From MR-S7 sp000400995 (lineage in GTDB: Bacteria > Pseudomonadota > Gammaproteobacteria > Burkholderiales > Burkholderiaceae_C), in NCBI RefSeq assembly GCF_045291395.1, contig NZ_CP152342.1, positions 744,001 to 808,000 on the forward strand: DNA of 64,000 nucleotides, read 5' to 3'. A program made the translations under genes and the position numbers. Positions 10,220-19,653 of the stretch are shown in pieces; the first letter of the stretch is position 1; each line of letters starts with the position of its first letter. Under the pieces are notes generated by a model. That model did no database searches. It was given only the letters and a program-made list of their open reading frames with translations, and was not told the origin of the DNA.

Positions 10220-11248
10220 TCACAGGTTGCGCTGCTCGATGGTGTCCATCTGCATCTCGAAGCTGAAGAAGCGGTTGCGGCCCTGGGCCTTGGCCGCGTA
10301 GAGCGCCTGGTCGGCGCGCATGACCATGGTCTCCGCGCTGGTGCTGTCGTCGGGCACGCAGGTGGTGATGCCGCCGGAGATGGTCAGCACGCTGCCTTCG
10401 GGCGACCCGGGGTGCGGGATGGCGCGCGACTGCAGCACCTTGCCCAGCGCGCGCGCGAAGGTCATGGCGCCCGAGCGCGGCGTGCCCGGCAGGATCAGGG
10501 CGAACTCCTCGCCGCCGTAGCGCGAGGCCACGTCGCGCGGGCGCACGCAGACTTCGCGCAGCACGCGGCTGACTTCCTTGAGGCAGGTGTCTCCCTGCAC
10601 ATGGCCCAGGGAGTCGTTGTAGCGCTTGAAATGGTCCAGGTCGCACAGCATCAGCGTCAGGGGCGTGCCGTCGCGCCGGGCCGCGAGGATCTCGCTGTGC
10701 AGGATGCGGTCGAAGCCGCGGCGGTTGACCAGCCCGGTGAGCGCGTCCACCTCCACCATCTCGTTGAGCCGCTGGTTGGCCAGGTGCAGTTCCTCGGTCA
10801 GCTCGACGAGGCGGCGGCGCATGTCGCGCAGCCGGCGCATGGCGCGCAGCTTGGCGGCCAGCACGATGGGCTTGACGGGCTTGACCAGGTAGTCGTCGCC
10901 GCCCGCCTCGATGCCGCGCCACACGTCCAGGTCGCCGTCCAGTCCGGACAGGAAGATGATGGGCGTCCACCCGCCGGGCTCGGCTTCGCGCATGCGCTGC
11001 GCCACCCAGTAGCCGTCGTTGCCGCCGGGCAGGCGGATGTCCAGCAGCACCAGGTCGGGCCGGCGCAGCTTGAAGAGCTGCAGCGCCGCGTCGGCGGAGG
11101 TCGCCTCCAGCACTTCGCTGGCGCCCACCTGGCGCAGTTCGTCGGCCAGCAGGGCGCGAATGGAGGCCTGGTCTTCCACGACCAGCACGCAGAACGGCTC
11201 GTGCAGGCGCGCGGGGAAGGCGTCGGGGGTGCCGGTCGCCGGGCTCAT
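10220..11248 (-). CDS. Response regulator with GGDEF domain (diguanylate cyclase)
   Basis: Predicted to make cyclic di-GMP under control of a phosphorelay. The 342-residue protein has a receiver domain (residues ~19-140: acidic VVEDQ, phospho-acceptor Asp in LLDIRLPGG, conserved Lys in LVKPVKP), a short coiled-coil linker, and a GGDEF domain (~175-330) with an active GGEEF signature. The inhibitory I-site RPRD lies exactly five residues before it, so product inhibition should be intact. No cognate histidine kinase is nearby. It starts 6 bp after the lysS stop, so it is probably cotranscribed with lysS. Confidence 0.9.
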   Translation of the reverse strand: MSPATGTPDAFPARLHEPFCVLVVEDQASIRALLADELRQVGASEVLEATSADAALQLFKLRRPDLVLLDIRLPGGNDGYWVAQRMREAEPGGWTPIIFLSGLDGDLDVWRGIEAGGDDYLVKPVKPIVLAAKLRAMRRLRDMRRRLVELTEELHLANQRLNEMVEVDALTGLVNRRGFDRILHSEILAARRDGTPLTLMLCDLDHFKRYNDSLGHVQGDTCLKEVSRVLREVCVRPRDVASRYGGEEFALILPGTPRSGAMTFARALGKVLQSRAIPHPGSPEGSVLTISGGITTCVPDDSTSAETMVMRADQALYAAKAQGRNRFFSFEMQMDTIEQRNL

Positions 11249-11254
11249 GTCGGG

Positions 11255-12808
11255 TCAGTGTTCCCGGCGCAGGGCAGGGAACAGGATCACGTCGCGGATG
11301 CTGGGGCTGTCGGTCAGCAGCATCATCAGCCGGTCGATGCCGATGCCGCAGCCGCCGGTGGGGGGCAGGCCGTATTCCAGCGCGCGCACGAAGTCGTGGT
11401 CGAAGTACATGGCCTCGTCGTCGCCGCTGTCCTTGGCCGCCACCTGGGCGTTGAAGCGCGCTGCCTGGTCCTCGGCGTCGTTCAGCTCGGAGAAGCCGTT
11501 GCCGAACTCGCGGCCGGTGATGTAGAGCTCGAAGCGCTCGGTCACCTCGGGGCGCACGTCGTTGGCGCGCGCCAGGGGGCTGATCTCGGTCGGGTGCTCC
11601 ATGATGAAGGTGGGCTGCCAGAGCTTGTCCTCCACCTCTTCCTCGAAGTACAGCACCTGCAGGCTGGCCAGCGTGCGCGTGGACAGGCGGTCCTTCTCCT
11701 CGGTCATGCCCAGCTTCTTCAAGGCGCTGATGAGCCACGCCGCGTCGTCCACGTGCGCACCGGCCTCGGTGTACTGGAAGATCGCCTCGCGGATGGTCAG
11801 GCGCTGGAAGGGCTGGGCCAGGTCCACCGCGCGGCCGCCGTAGCTCAGCTCCAGCGTGCCGGCCGCCTTCATGGCAGCGTCACGCACGAGCTGTTCGGTG
11901 AAATTCATAAGGTCGCGGTAGTTCCAGTAGGCCGCGTAGAACTCCATCATCGTGAACTCGGGGTTGTGGCGCACCGAGATGCCTTCGTTGCGGAAGTTGC
12001 GGTTGATCTCGAACACGCGCTCGAAGCCGCCCACCACCAGGCGCTTCAAGTACAGCTCGGGCGCGATGCGCAGGTACATCTCCTGCTCCAGCGCGTTGTG
12101 GTGGGTGACGAAGGGCTTGGCGTTGGCGCCGCCGGGGATGGGGTGGAGCATGGGCGTTTCCACCTCCAGGAAGCCGTGCTCCACCATGAACGCGCGGATG
12201 CCGCTCACGGCCTTGCTGCGCGCCACGAAACGGCGGCGCGCGGCCTCGTCGGTCATCAGGTCGACGTAGCGCTGGCGGTACTTCACCTCCTGGTCGGCCA
12301 CCCCGTGGAACTTGTCGGGCATGGGGCGCAGGCTCTTGGTGAGCAGGCGCAGGCGTGTGACCTTGACCGACAGCTCGCCCGTCTTGGTCTTCATCAGCGT
12401 GCCCTCGGCGCCGACGATGTCGCCCAGGTCCCACTTCTTGAAGTCGGCATACACCTCCTCGCCCAGCGCGTCGCGCGTCACGTAGAGCTGGATGCGCCCG
12501 CCCGTGCTGCCCAGCGAGCCGTCCTGCAGCGTGGCGAAGCTGGCCTTGCCCATCACGCGCTTGAGCATCATGCGGCCGGCCACGCTGACCGCCACGGCCT
12601 GCGCCTCCAGCGGCTCGGCGTCCAGCGCGCCGTACTGCTGTTGCAGGGCGGCCGCGTGGTGCGCGGGCTTGAAGTCGTTGGGGAAGGCCACGCCCTGGCC
12701 CTGGGCCTGGCGCTCGCGCAGGGTCTGGAGCTTCTCGCGGCGTTCGGCGATGAGCTGGTTCTCGTCCTGGTGGGGGGCTGCTGCGGCGCTGGTCTGTTCG
12801 GAAGACAT
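11255..12808 (-). CDS. lysS: Lysyl-tRNA synthetase (class II)
   Basis: Charges tRNA-Lys with lysine. The 517-residue protein has the N-terminal OB-fold anticodon-binding domain (~residues 70-175) and the class II catalytic core with motif 2 (FRNEGISVRHNPEFTMMEFY) and motif 3 (GLPPTGGCGIGIDRLMMLLT). Length matches bacterial LysS. It is transcribed divergently from the polysaccharide operon starting at 12913, so the 104 bp between them must hold both promoters. Confidence 0.97.
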   Translation of the reverse strand: MSSEQTSAAAAPHQDENQLIAERREKLQTLRERQAQGQGVAFPNDFKPAHHAAALQQQYGALDAEPLEAQAVAVSVAGRMMLKRVMGKASFATLQDGSLGSTGGRIQLYVTRDALGEEVYADFKKWDLGDIVGAEGTLMKTKTGELSVKVTRLRLLTKSLRPMPDKFHGVADQEVKYRQRYVDLMTDEAARRRFVARSKAVSGIRAFMVEHGFLEVETPMLHPIPGGANAKPFVTHHNALEQEMYLRIAPELYLKRLVVGGFERVFEINRNFRNEGISVRHNPEFTMMEFYAAYWNYRDLMNFTEQLVRDAAMKAAGTLELSYGGRAVDLAQPFQRLTIREAIFQYTEAGAHVDDAAWLISALKKLGMTEEKDRLSTRTLASLQVLYFEEEVEDKLWQPTFIMEHPTEISPLARANDVRPEVTERFELYITGREFGNGFSELNDAEDQAARFNAQVAAKDSGDDEAMYFDHDFVRALEYGLPPTGGCGIGIDRLMMLLTDSPSIRDVILFPALRREH

Positions 12809-12912
12809 AAGGAATGTGCGGGGTGGAGAGCGTGGACAATCAGCGGCGGGCTGGTCACGCTTTTGTGAATAACCGGCAATTTTACCCAGCGGGCCCCTTT
12901 TTCCATCGCACC

Positions 12913-14283
12913 ATGAAGATCACCATCGCAGGCGCAGGCTACGTCGGGCTGGTTTCCGCCGCCTGCTTCGCCGAGCTGGGCAACCACGTCGTCTGCGTGG
13001 ACTGCGACGAGGGCCGCGTCGCACGGCTGCGGCAGGCCGACCTGCCGCTGTACGAACCGGGCCTGCGCGAGCTGGTCGCTAAGAACCTGGAGGCCGGCCG
13101 CCTGGCCTTCACCACCGACCTGCCGCGCGGCGTGCGCCATGGCGAGCTGCTGTTCATCGCCGTGGGCACGCCCGCGCAGGCCGACGGTGCGGCCGACGTG
13201 GGCCAGGTGCTGGAGGTGGCGCGGGCCGTGGGCGAGCACCTCACGCGCTTCCAGGTGATAGCGGACAAATCCACCGTGCCCGTGGGCACGGCCGGGCGCG
13301 TGCGCGAAACCATCGCGCGCGAACTGGCGCGGCGCGTGCGCGCGGGGCAGTTGCGCAAGGCGCCGGAGTTCGCCGTCGTCTCCAACCCCGAATTTCTCAA
13401 GGAAGGCGCGGCCGTGGACGATTTCATGCGCCCCGACCGCGTGGTGCTCGGCGTGCCCCAAAACGCTGCCGGCCGCCGCGCCGAGGCGCTGCTGCGCCGC
13501 GCCTATGCTCCCTTCAACCGCAACCGCGAGCGCATCGTGGCCATGGACGTGCAGAGCGCCGAACTGACCAAATACGCCGCCAACGCGCTGCTTGCCACCA
13601 AGATCAGCTTCATGAACGACATGGCCGCGCTGGCCGAGTCGCTGGGCGCCGACATCGAGCAGGTGCGCCGGGGCATCGGCTCGGACCGGCGCATCGGCTA
13701 CGACTTCATCTACGCGGGCCTGGGCTACGGCGGCTCGTGCTTCCCCAAGGACGTGGACGCCCTGTGCCACGCCGCGCGCGCCGCGGGCCAGCGCATGCGC
13801 GTGGTGGAGGCCGTGCGCGCCGTCAACGCCGCGCAGCCCGACCGCTTCATGGACAAGGTGCTGCGCCACTTCGGCGGATCGCTGCAGGGGCGTGTGATCG
13901 CCCTGTGGGGCCTGACGTTCAAGCCCGGCACCGACGACGTGCGCGAGGCGCCCAGCCGCCGCATCGTGCGCCGGCTGGCGGCGGCGGGCGCGCAGGTGCG
14001 GGCGCACGACCCGCTGGTGCAGTCCCTGCAGCAGCTCCTGCCTGGCGAGCGCCCGGGCCGGCTGGCGCGGCAGGTGGTGTTCTGCGCCGATCCCCTGGAG
14101 GCCGCGCGCGGCGCCGACGCGCTGCTCATCGCCACCGAATGGAAGGTCTACCGCAGCCCCGACCTGGCGGCGCTGCGCAAGGCGCTACGCGCGCCCGTGG
14201 TGTTCGACGGGCGCAACCTGTTCGACCCCGCCGAGATGCGGCGCGCAGGCTTCTCCTACCAGGGCGTGGGGCGGGGCGGATGA
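12913..14283 (+). CDS. ugd: UDP-glucose 6-dehydrogenase
   Basis: Oxidises UDP-glucose to UDP-glucuronate with two NAD+, a precursor for acidic polysaccharides. The 456-residue protein has the N-terminal Rossmann motif GAGYVGLVSA, the SNPEFLKEG segment, the catalytic cysteine in GYGGSCFPKD near residue 275, and the C-terminal UDP-binding domain (WGLTFKPGTDDVREAPS). The ATG at 12913 gives the canonical MKITIAGAGYVG start. First gene of an eight-gene operon whose members mostly overlap by 4 bp; the flippase start overlaps its stop. Confidence 0.95.
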   Translation: MKITIAGAGYVGLVSAACFAELGNHVVCVDCDEGRVARLRQADLPLYEPGLRELVAKNLEAGRLAFTTDLPRGVRHGELLFIAVGTPAQADGAADVGQVLEVARAVGEHLTRFQVIADKSTVPVGTAGRVRETIARELARRVRAGQLRKAPEFAVVSNPEFLKEGAAVDDFMRPDRVVLGVPQNAAGRRAEALLRRAYAPFNRNRERIVAMDVQSAELTKYAANALLATKISFMNDMAALAESLGADIEQVRRGIGSDRRIGYDFIYAGLGYGGSCFPKDVDALCHAARAAGQRMRVVEAVRAVNAAQPDRFMDKVLRHFGGSLQGRVIALWGLTFKPGTDDVREAPSRRIVRRLAAAGAQVRAHDPLVQSLQQLLPGERPGRLARQVVFCADPLEAARGADALLIATEWKVYRSPDLAALRKALRAPVVFDGRNLFDPAEMRRAGFSYQGVGRGG

Positions 14284-15467
14284 GCCTGTCGGGCGTTCCG
14301 AACGTGCGTGGGGCCGTGGGCTGGACGCTCGCCCAGCACGGCGCGTTCTTCGCCTCAGCCTGGCTCGTGTCGTGGTGGGCCGGGGCGGGGCGCTTCGGCG
14401 AATGGAGCCAGGCGCTGGCCTTGGCCACCGTGCTCGCTGCGCTCATCACGCTGCGCATGGAATACGCCGGCCAGCTCGACGCGCGCGCGCCGCGAGCCGC
14501 ATCGCTGTTCGCGGCGGCGCGGCGGCTGGCGCTCGGACTGGGCCTGGGCGTGGCGGCGCTGGGTATTGGTGCGGCGCTGGCCGGCGCCGTGCCGTGGTGG
14601 GTGGGCGCGGGCGCGCTGGCGGTGGCGCCTCTCGCGCTCGTGCAGGTGCGCGCCGCCGCGCATGCGCGCGAGGGCCGCGTGGCTGCGGCGGCGGTGGTGC
14701 GCGCGCTGCCCGCGATCTGCATGGTGCCACTGCAGGCCGTCGCCTGCGCGTTCCAGGAGACGGATGCCATCGCCTGGAGCCTGCCCGTGGCCGCATGGGT
14801 CAGCCTGTGCGTGATGCCTGCTCCACGGCACGGAGCGCCCCGCCTGCGCCGCCTGCTGCGCGCGCGCTGGCCCTTTTTGCGCACGGAGTGGCTGGGGCTG
14901 GCGCTCAACACCGCCGCCAACCACGGGCAGGTGCTGGCCGTGGGCCTGGTCGCGGGCGATGCCGCCGCCGGGGTGATCGCGCTCGGCATGCGCGTGGCGA
15001 TGCTGCCGACCAGCCTCGTCGGGCTGGCCTGGGCCGATGGGCTGCGCGCGCAGGTCGTTGCCGGCGGCGCGCGCGACCAGGCGCAGGCGGTAGTCACGGC
15101 GGCGCTGCGGCGCATGGCGGGCGTTTCCCTCCCCATGCACCTCGCGGGCGCGCTGGCCGCGTGGTGGCTGCTGCCGTGGCTGTTCCCCGCGCAGGGGCGC
15201 GAACTGGCGGCGGTCGTGCTGCTCCTGCTGCCCCTGGGCGCCGTGCGCATGGTGGCCAGCCCCGTGGCCTTCCTGCCCGCGTGGCGCGGCTGGCTGGGGT
15301 GGAGTTTGCTGGGGCAGTGCCTGCTGTTCACCGCCGCTTTCGGCGCGGCGCTGGCGGGCGCGCGCTGGGGCGCCGAAGGCGTGGCGACGGCCTATGCGGC
15401 AGCGGCGATATGTGTCTACATGGGTTACATCGTGTGCGCCCTGCGCGCCGTTCGGGCCGATACTTAG
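14280..15467 (+). CDS. Polysaccharide/oligosaccharide flippase (Wzx-like membrane protein)
   Basis: A 395-residue integral membrane protein with about ten to twelve hydrophobic segments, few charged residues between them, and Ala/Leu/Trp-rich helices. Its size, topology and position between a nucleotide-sugar dehydrogenase and glycosyltransferases fit a Wzx-type flippase moving lipid-linked oligosaccharide across the inner membrane. No sharp sequence motif is visible, so the assignment rests on topology and context. ATG overlaps the ugd stop (ATGA). A gap of about 90 bp with a repeat copy separates it from the next gene. Confidence 0.68.
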   Translation: MSLSGVPNVRGAVGWTLAQHGAFFASAWLVSWWAGAGRFGEWSQALALATVLAALITLRMEYAGQLDARAPRAASLFAAARRLALGLGLGVAALGIGAALAGAVPWWVGAGALAVAPLALVQVRAAAHAREGRVAAAAVVRALPAICMVPLQAVACAFQETDAIAWSLPVAAWVSLCVMPAPRHGAPRLRRLLRARWPFLRTEWLGLALNTAANHGQVLAVGLVAGDAAAGVIALGMRVAMLPTSLVGLAWADGLRAQVVAGGARDQAQAVVTAALRRMAGVSLPMHLAGALAAWWLLPWLFPAQGRELAAVVLLLLPLGAVRMVASPVAFLPAWRGWLGWSLLGQCLLFTAAFGAALAGARWGAEGVATAYAAAAICVYMGYIVCALRAVRADT

Positions 15468-15487
15468 CAGGTGATGGTTTTTCAAGA

Positions 15488-15535
15488 TTGATAGCTGCTT
15501 GCGCTTGATAGGTAAGCGATAGAGACCGATTTGGT
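15488..15535. repeat. Hairpin repeat copy 3
   Basis: Plus-strand copy reading GATAGCTGCTTGCGCTTG, then TAAGCGAT and AGAGACCGATTTGG. The right stem arm has two changes. It splits the polysaccharide operon between the flippase and the first methyltransferase. Confidence 0.75.
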
Positions 15536-15558
15536 ATGTATTCCTGGAAGCACGCGAC

Positions 15559-16215
15559 ATGGGCAGGCAAGGCAAGGTAGGCGCGGCGCGCGAAGCGGGG
15601 CTGGCGCGCGACCACTACACGGGCGACGCGAACTTCACGCCCGAGCACCTGCATTCCCTCTCGTTCCAGATCCTGCAGCTGCGCTCGTTCCGGCCGCGCC
15701 GCGTGCTGGAGGTGGGCATCGGCAACGGCTTCGTCTCCACCTTCCTGCGGCAGTCGGGCATCGAGGTGGTGACGGCGGACATCAACCCCGCGCTCGGGGC
15801 CGACATCTGCGCGCCGCTGGCCGAACTGCCCGAGCGCCTGTGCGGCGAGCGGTTCGACGTGGTGTCGTGCTGCGAGGTGCTGGAGCACATGCCGTTCGAT
15901 CAATTCGGCGCCAACCTCGACGTGCTGCGCGGCCTGGCGCCCAATGCCTTCATCTCGCTGCCGGGCCATTTCCCCTGGCTGGGCTTCGCGGGGCGCTTCG
16001 GCATCCACAACCGCTTCGTGAACGTGTGCCTGGGCCTGCGCATCCCGTGCCGCAGGCGGCTGACCGATGGGCACTACTGGGAGATCGGCTCGCACTGGCC
16101 CACGCGCCGCTCGGCCCTCGTCGCCCACATGCGCGAGCGCTTCGCGCGCGTGGACAGCGGCGTGTTCCCCATGCACCGCTACCACTACTTCTTCCGCTGC
16201 GAGGGCGGGGCATGA
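15559..16215 (+). CDS. Class I SAM-dependent methyltransferase (polysaccharide cluster)
   Basis: A 218-residue Rossmann-fold methyltransferase. SAM motif I is VLEVGIGNGFVS (residues ~50-61), followed by VVTADINP and the post-II region FDVVSCCEVLEHMPF, typical of the Methyltransf_11/23 group that methylates sugars or small molecules. The exact acceptor is unknown; its location before a GT2 glycosyltransferase suggests modification or capping of the surface glycan. The stop overlaps the ATG of the GT2 gene. Confidence 0.82.
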   Translation: MGRQGKVGAAREAGLARDHYTGDANFTPEHLHSLSFQILQLRSFRPRRVLEVGIGNGFVSTFLRQSGIEVVTADINPALGADICAPLAELPERLCGERFDVVSCCEVLEHMPFDQFGANLDVLRGLAPNAFISLPGHFPWLGFAGRFGIHNRFVNVCLGLRIPCRRRLTDGHYWEIGSHWPTRRSALVAHMRERFARVDSGVFPMHRYHYFFRCEGGA

Positions 16216-17228
16216 GCCTGCTGTCCGTGATCGCGCCTTGCCGCAACGAGCGCGCCCACATCCTCGCGTTCTGCGAGAGCGTGGCGCGGCAGGCGCTGCC
16301 GCCCGGCTGGCGCATGGAGGTGCTGGTGGCCGACGGCGAGAGCGACGACGGCACGCGCGAGCTGCTGGACGAATGGTGCGCGCGCAACACGCAAAACGTG
16401 CGCTTCCAGCGCGTGGACAACCCCGGCCGCATCGTCTCCACCGGCCTCAACCGCTGCATCGCGCAGGCGCGGGGCGAGGTCATCGCGCGGCTGGATATCC
16501 ACAGCGAATACGCCCCCGACTACCTCGCGCAGTGCATCGCGGCCTTGCAGGCGAGCGGCGCCGACAACGTGGGCGGCCCCTGGCGCGCCGAGGGACGCAC
16601 GCCCATGCAGCGCGCCGTGGCCGCGGCTTTCCAGTCGCGCTGGGTGGCGGGCGGCGCGCGCTCGCGCGACCTGGGGTTCGAGGGCGAGGTGGACACCGTC
16701 TATCTCGGCTGCTGGCCGCGCGCCACGTTCGAACGCTTCGGATGCTTCGACGAACATTTGGTGCGCAACCAGGACGACGAACACAACCTGCGCATCCGCC
16801 GCGCGGGCGGGCGCATCTGGCAGAGCCAGCGCATCCGTAGCACCTATTTCCCGCGCGCGCGGCTGGCGCAGGTGCTGCGCCAGTACGCGCAGTACGGCTA
16901 CTGGAAGCCCTTCGTCATCGCCAAGCACGGCCAGGCCGCCGCGCTGCGGCACCTGGTGCCGGCCGCGTTCGTGCTGGCGCTGGCCGCCGCCGCGGGCCTG
17001 GCTCTGGTATGGAGCGCCGCGCCGCTGGCCGCGCTGCTGCTGGCCTACGGGCTGCTGCTGGCACTGGCGATCGCGGGCATGCGCGGCGTGGGGCCGGGCA
17101 TCGCCGCGCGCGCGGTGGCGGTCATCGCGGCCTACCACCTGGGCTACGGCTGGGGGTCGCTGCGCGGCTGGTGGGACTGGTGGCGCCACCGCGCGCCGCA
17201 GCCGCGCTGGGGGGCGCTCACGCGATGA
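16212..17228 (+). CDS. Family 2 glycosyltransferase, ExoA-like
   Basis: A 338-residue inverting glycosyltransferase. The GT-A fold spans residues ~4-235: SVIAPCRNERAHI at the start, LVADGESDDGT, the metal-binding ARLDIHSEY (a D-x-H variant of DxD), and the acceptor-side acidic motif RNQDDEHNLR (ED/QD-type base). The C-terminal third has two or three membrane spans, so it acts at the cytoplasmic face of the inner membrane. The layout resembles ExoA-type beta-glycosyltransferases of exopolysaccharide synthesis. It is the only clear glycosyltransferase in the cluster apart from the initiating phosphoglycosyl transferase. Confidence 0.85.
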   Translation: MSLLSVIAPCRNERAHILAFCESVARQALPPGWRMEVLVADGESDDGTRELLDEWCARNTQNVRFQRVDNPGRIVSTGLNRCIAQARGEVIARLDIHSEYAPDYLAQCIAALQASGADNVGGPWRAEGRTPMQRAVAAAFQSRWVAGGARSRDLGFEGEVDTVYLGCWPRATFERFGCFDEHLVRNQDDEHNLRIRRAGGRIWQSQRIRSTYFPRARLAQVLRQYAQYGYWKPFVIAKHGQAAALRHLVPAAFVLALAAAAGLALVWSAAPLAALLLAYGLLLALAIAGMRGVGPGIAARAVAVIAAYHLGYGWGSLRGWWDWWRHRAPQPRWGALTR

Positions 17229-17919
17229 CGCAGGACGAATCCCGGCGCGTGCAGGAGCGCTACGCCCGGCGCGACGCGGCCGCGGATGCGCGGCGCTATG
17301 CGCTCACCGACCCCTACGCCCTGGCCGCCTGGCAGGAGCGCCAGCGCGCCATCGTGCGGTTGCTGGCCGGGCGTGATCTGGCGGCGCTGTCGGTGCTCGA
17401 AGTGGGCTGCGGCAGCGGCGGCAACCTGCAGGACCTGCTCCGCCTGGGTGTCGATCCTGCGCGGGTGCAGGGCATCGAGCTGCTGGAAACCCGCGCCTTT
17501 CATGCCCGCGCCGTACTGCCCGCCGCCTGCCGCATCCAGAGCACCGACGCGCTGCACGCCGACCTGCCCGATGCCAGCCAGGATCTGGTGCTGCTGTTCA
17601 CTGTCTTCTCGTCCATCCTCTCGCCCGGCGCGCAGCAGGCCCTGGCCGCGCGCGTGTGGCGATGGCTGCGGCCCGGCGGCGCGGTGCTGTGGCACGATTT
17701 CACCGTGAACAATCCGCGCAACCCCGACGTGCGCGGCGTGCCCTGGCGCGCGTGCGCGAGCTGTTTCCCCAGGGCCGTGTGCAGGCGCGCCGCGTGACGC
17801 TGGCGCCGCCGCTGGGGCGGCTGCTCTGCCGCGTGCACCCCGGCCTCTATCCGTGGGCCAATGCGGTGCCGTGGCTGCGTACGCACCTGCTTTGCCTGAT
17901 CGACAAGCCCCATGACTGA
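17225..17919 (+). pseudogene. Class I SAM-dependent methyltransferase, frameshifted
   Basis: Motif I VLEVGCGSGGNL at residues ~55-66 and LRPGGAVLWHDF identify a second small methyltransferase. The opening frame is in order to NNPRNPDVRGV, then ends prematurely at 17797. The missing C-terminal part (LARVRELFPQGRV ... CLIDKPHD) continues in the frame one base earlier and stops at 17919, overlapping the start of the next gene. One missing base near the CCC at 17741-17743 explains this: adding a C gives NPDVRGVPLARVRELFP. The restored 231-residue protein would be coupled to its neighbour like the rest of the operon, which argues for a sequencing error or a very recent mutation. Confidence 0.78.
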
Positions 17920-19063
17920 CTTCCTGCCCTTCGCCCTGCCCGACATCGGCCCCGAGGAAGAGGCCGAGGTGCTGGACACGCTGCGCTCCGGCTGGCTCAC
18001 CACGGGGCCGAAGGCGCGCCGGTTCGAGGCCGCCTTCGCCGAGTTCCTGGGCGATCCGGCGCTGGAGGCCATTGCCGTTAACTCCGCCACCGCCGGCCTG
18101 CACCTGGCGCTGGAGGCTCTGGGCATCGGCCCCGGCGACGAGGTCATCACCACCACCCACACCTTCACGGCCACGGCCGAGGTGATCCGCTACCTGGGCG
18201 CGCAACCCGTGCTGGTGGACGTGGAGCGGTCCACGCTGTGCATCGACCCCGCGCAGGTGGCCCAGCGCATCACGCCACGCACGCGCGCCATCATCGCCGT
18301 GCACTTCGGCGGGCGCAGCGCGGACATGGCGGCGCTGCTGGCGCTGGCGCGCCCGCACGGCATCCACGTGGTGGAGGATGCGGCCCACGCGCTGCCCGCC
18401 ACGCACGGCGGGCAGCGCGTCGGCACGCTGGGCAGCAGCGCCACGGTCTTCAGCTTCTACGCCAACAAGACCATGACCACGGGCGAGGGCGGCATGCTGG
18501 TCACGCGCGACGCGCAGCTCGCCCGCCGTGCGCGCGTGATGCGGCTGCACGGCATCGACCGCGATGCGTTCGCGCGCTTCAACACCCCCGTGCCCGCGTG
18601 GCGCTACGACGTGGTGGCGCCCGGCTTCAAGTACAACCTGACCGACATCGCCGCCGCCATCGGCCTGGCGCAGCTGCCCAAGGTGCACCGCTTCCAGCAG
18701 CGCCGCGCCGCCATCGCCCGGCACTACGGCGAGGCGCTGGCCGGCCTGCCCCTCGCGCTGCCGCCCGGCCCCGCGCCGGGGGACGTGCATGCCTGGCACC
18801 TGTTCCCCATCGAGGTGCACCGCATGCCGCGCGACGCCTTCGTGCAGGCCATGTTCGACCAGGGCATCGGCATGAGCGTGCACTACATCCCGCTGCACCA
18901 GCAGACGTATTGGCGTGACTTCTGCGGCCTGCGGCCCGAAGACTTTCCCGTGAGCCAGTCCATTTACGAACGCACGGCCTCGCTGCCCATCTACAGCCGC
19001 ATGGACGACGCGGCCGTGCAGCGCGTGGCGGCGGCCGTGCGCCGTGTGCTGGAGGGCGCATGA
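17912..19063 (+). CDS. DegT/DnrJ/EryC1/StrS family nucleotide-sugar aminotransferase
   Basis: PLP enzyme that transaminates a keto-sugar nucleotide, here most likely the 4-keto product of the dehydratase encoded two genes downstream. The 383-residue protein has the family signatures GDEVITTTHTFTATAEV, VEDAAHALPA (Asp binding the PLP ring nitrogen) and the Schiff-base lysine in FSFYANKTMTTGEGGM, near residue 187. Length and motifs match PglE/WbpE-type aminotransferases. It overlaps the preceding methyltransferase remnant and the next gene, consistent with one operon. Confidence 0.92.
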   Translation: MTDFLPFALPDIGPEEEAEVLDTLRSGWLTTGPKARRFEAAFAEFLGDPALEAIAVNSATAGLHLALEALGIGPGDEVITTTHTFTATAEVIRYLGAQPVLVDVERSTLCIDPAQVAQRITPRTRAIIAVHFGGRSADMAALLALARPHGIHVVEDAAHALPATHGGQRVGTLGSSATVFSFYANKTMTTGEGGMLVTRDAQLARRARVMRLHGIDRDAFARFNTPVPAWRYDVVAPGFKYNLTDIAAAIGLAQLPKVHRFQQRRAAIARHYGEALAGLPLALPPGPAPGDVHAWHLFPIEVHRMPRDAFVQAMFDQGIGMSVHYIPLHQQTYWRDFCGLRPEDFPVSQSIYERTASLPIYSRMDDAAVQRVAAAVRRVLEGA

Positions 19064-19653
19064 AGCGCTGCATGGACGTGCTGCTCTCCCTGCTGGGCCT
19101 GGCGCTGCTGTGGCCGCTGGGGCTGGCGGTGGCGCTGGCGATCCGGCTCGATTCGCCCGGCCCCGCGCTCTTCCGGCAGGAGCGCGTGGGGCTGCACGGG
19201 CGGCCTTTCCGCATCCACAAGTTCCGCACCATGCGCGTGGGTGGCGCGGGCCCGCAGGTCACCGCCGGGGGCGACGCGCGCATCACCCGCGTGGGCCGCG
19301 TGCTGCGCCGCTACAAGCTCGACGAGCTGCCGCAGCTCATCGACGTGCTGCAGGGCCGCATGAGCCTGGTCGGCCCCCGGCCCGAGGTGCCGCGCTACAT
19401 GGCGCTCTACCCGCCCGAGGCGCGCCGCGCCATCCTGTCGGTGCGCCCGGGCATCACCGACCCGGCGAGCATCGCCTTCCGCAACGAAGAGGCCCTGCTG
19501 GCCGCCGCGCCCGATGCCGAGCGTGCCTACATCGACACCATCATGCCCCTCAAGCAGCGCTATTACCTGGACTACGTGGCGCACCGCAGCCTGGGCGCGG
19601 ACCTGCGCATCCTGCTGCGCACCGCGGCCGTGCTGCTGAAAGGCGCCGCATGA
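19060..19653 (+). CDS. Sugar transferase, PglC/WcaJ-type phosphoglycosyl transferase
   Basis: Transfers a sugar-1-phosphate from a UDP-sugar to undecaprenyl phosphate, initiating glycan assembly on the inner membrane. The 197-residue protein is of the short PglC type: one N-terminal re-entrant helix (LLSLLGLALLWPLGLAVALA), then RQERVGLHGRPF, KFRTM, the catalytic Asp-Glu pair in YKLDELPQL and the PRPE motif. With the adjacent aminotransferase and dehydratase it forms a bacillosamine-like gene trio. ATG overlaps the aminotransferase stop (ATGA). Confidence 0.92.
   Translation: MKRCMDVLLSLLGLALLWPLGLAVALAIRLDSPGPALFRQERVGLHGRPFRIHKFRTMRVGGAGPQVTAGGDARITRVGRVLRRYKLDELPQLIDVLQGRMSLVGPRPEVPRYMALYPPEARRAILSVRPGITDPASIAFRNEEALLAAAPDAERAYIDTIMPLKQRYYLDYVAHRSLGADLRILLRTAAVLLKGAA

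Noticed and set aside
10412..12868. An 818-codon open frame on the plus strand
   Set aside because: Antisense to lysS and the response regulator; composition (Val, Gln, His, Gly) is typical of a shadow frame.
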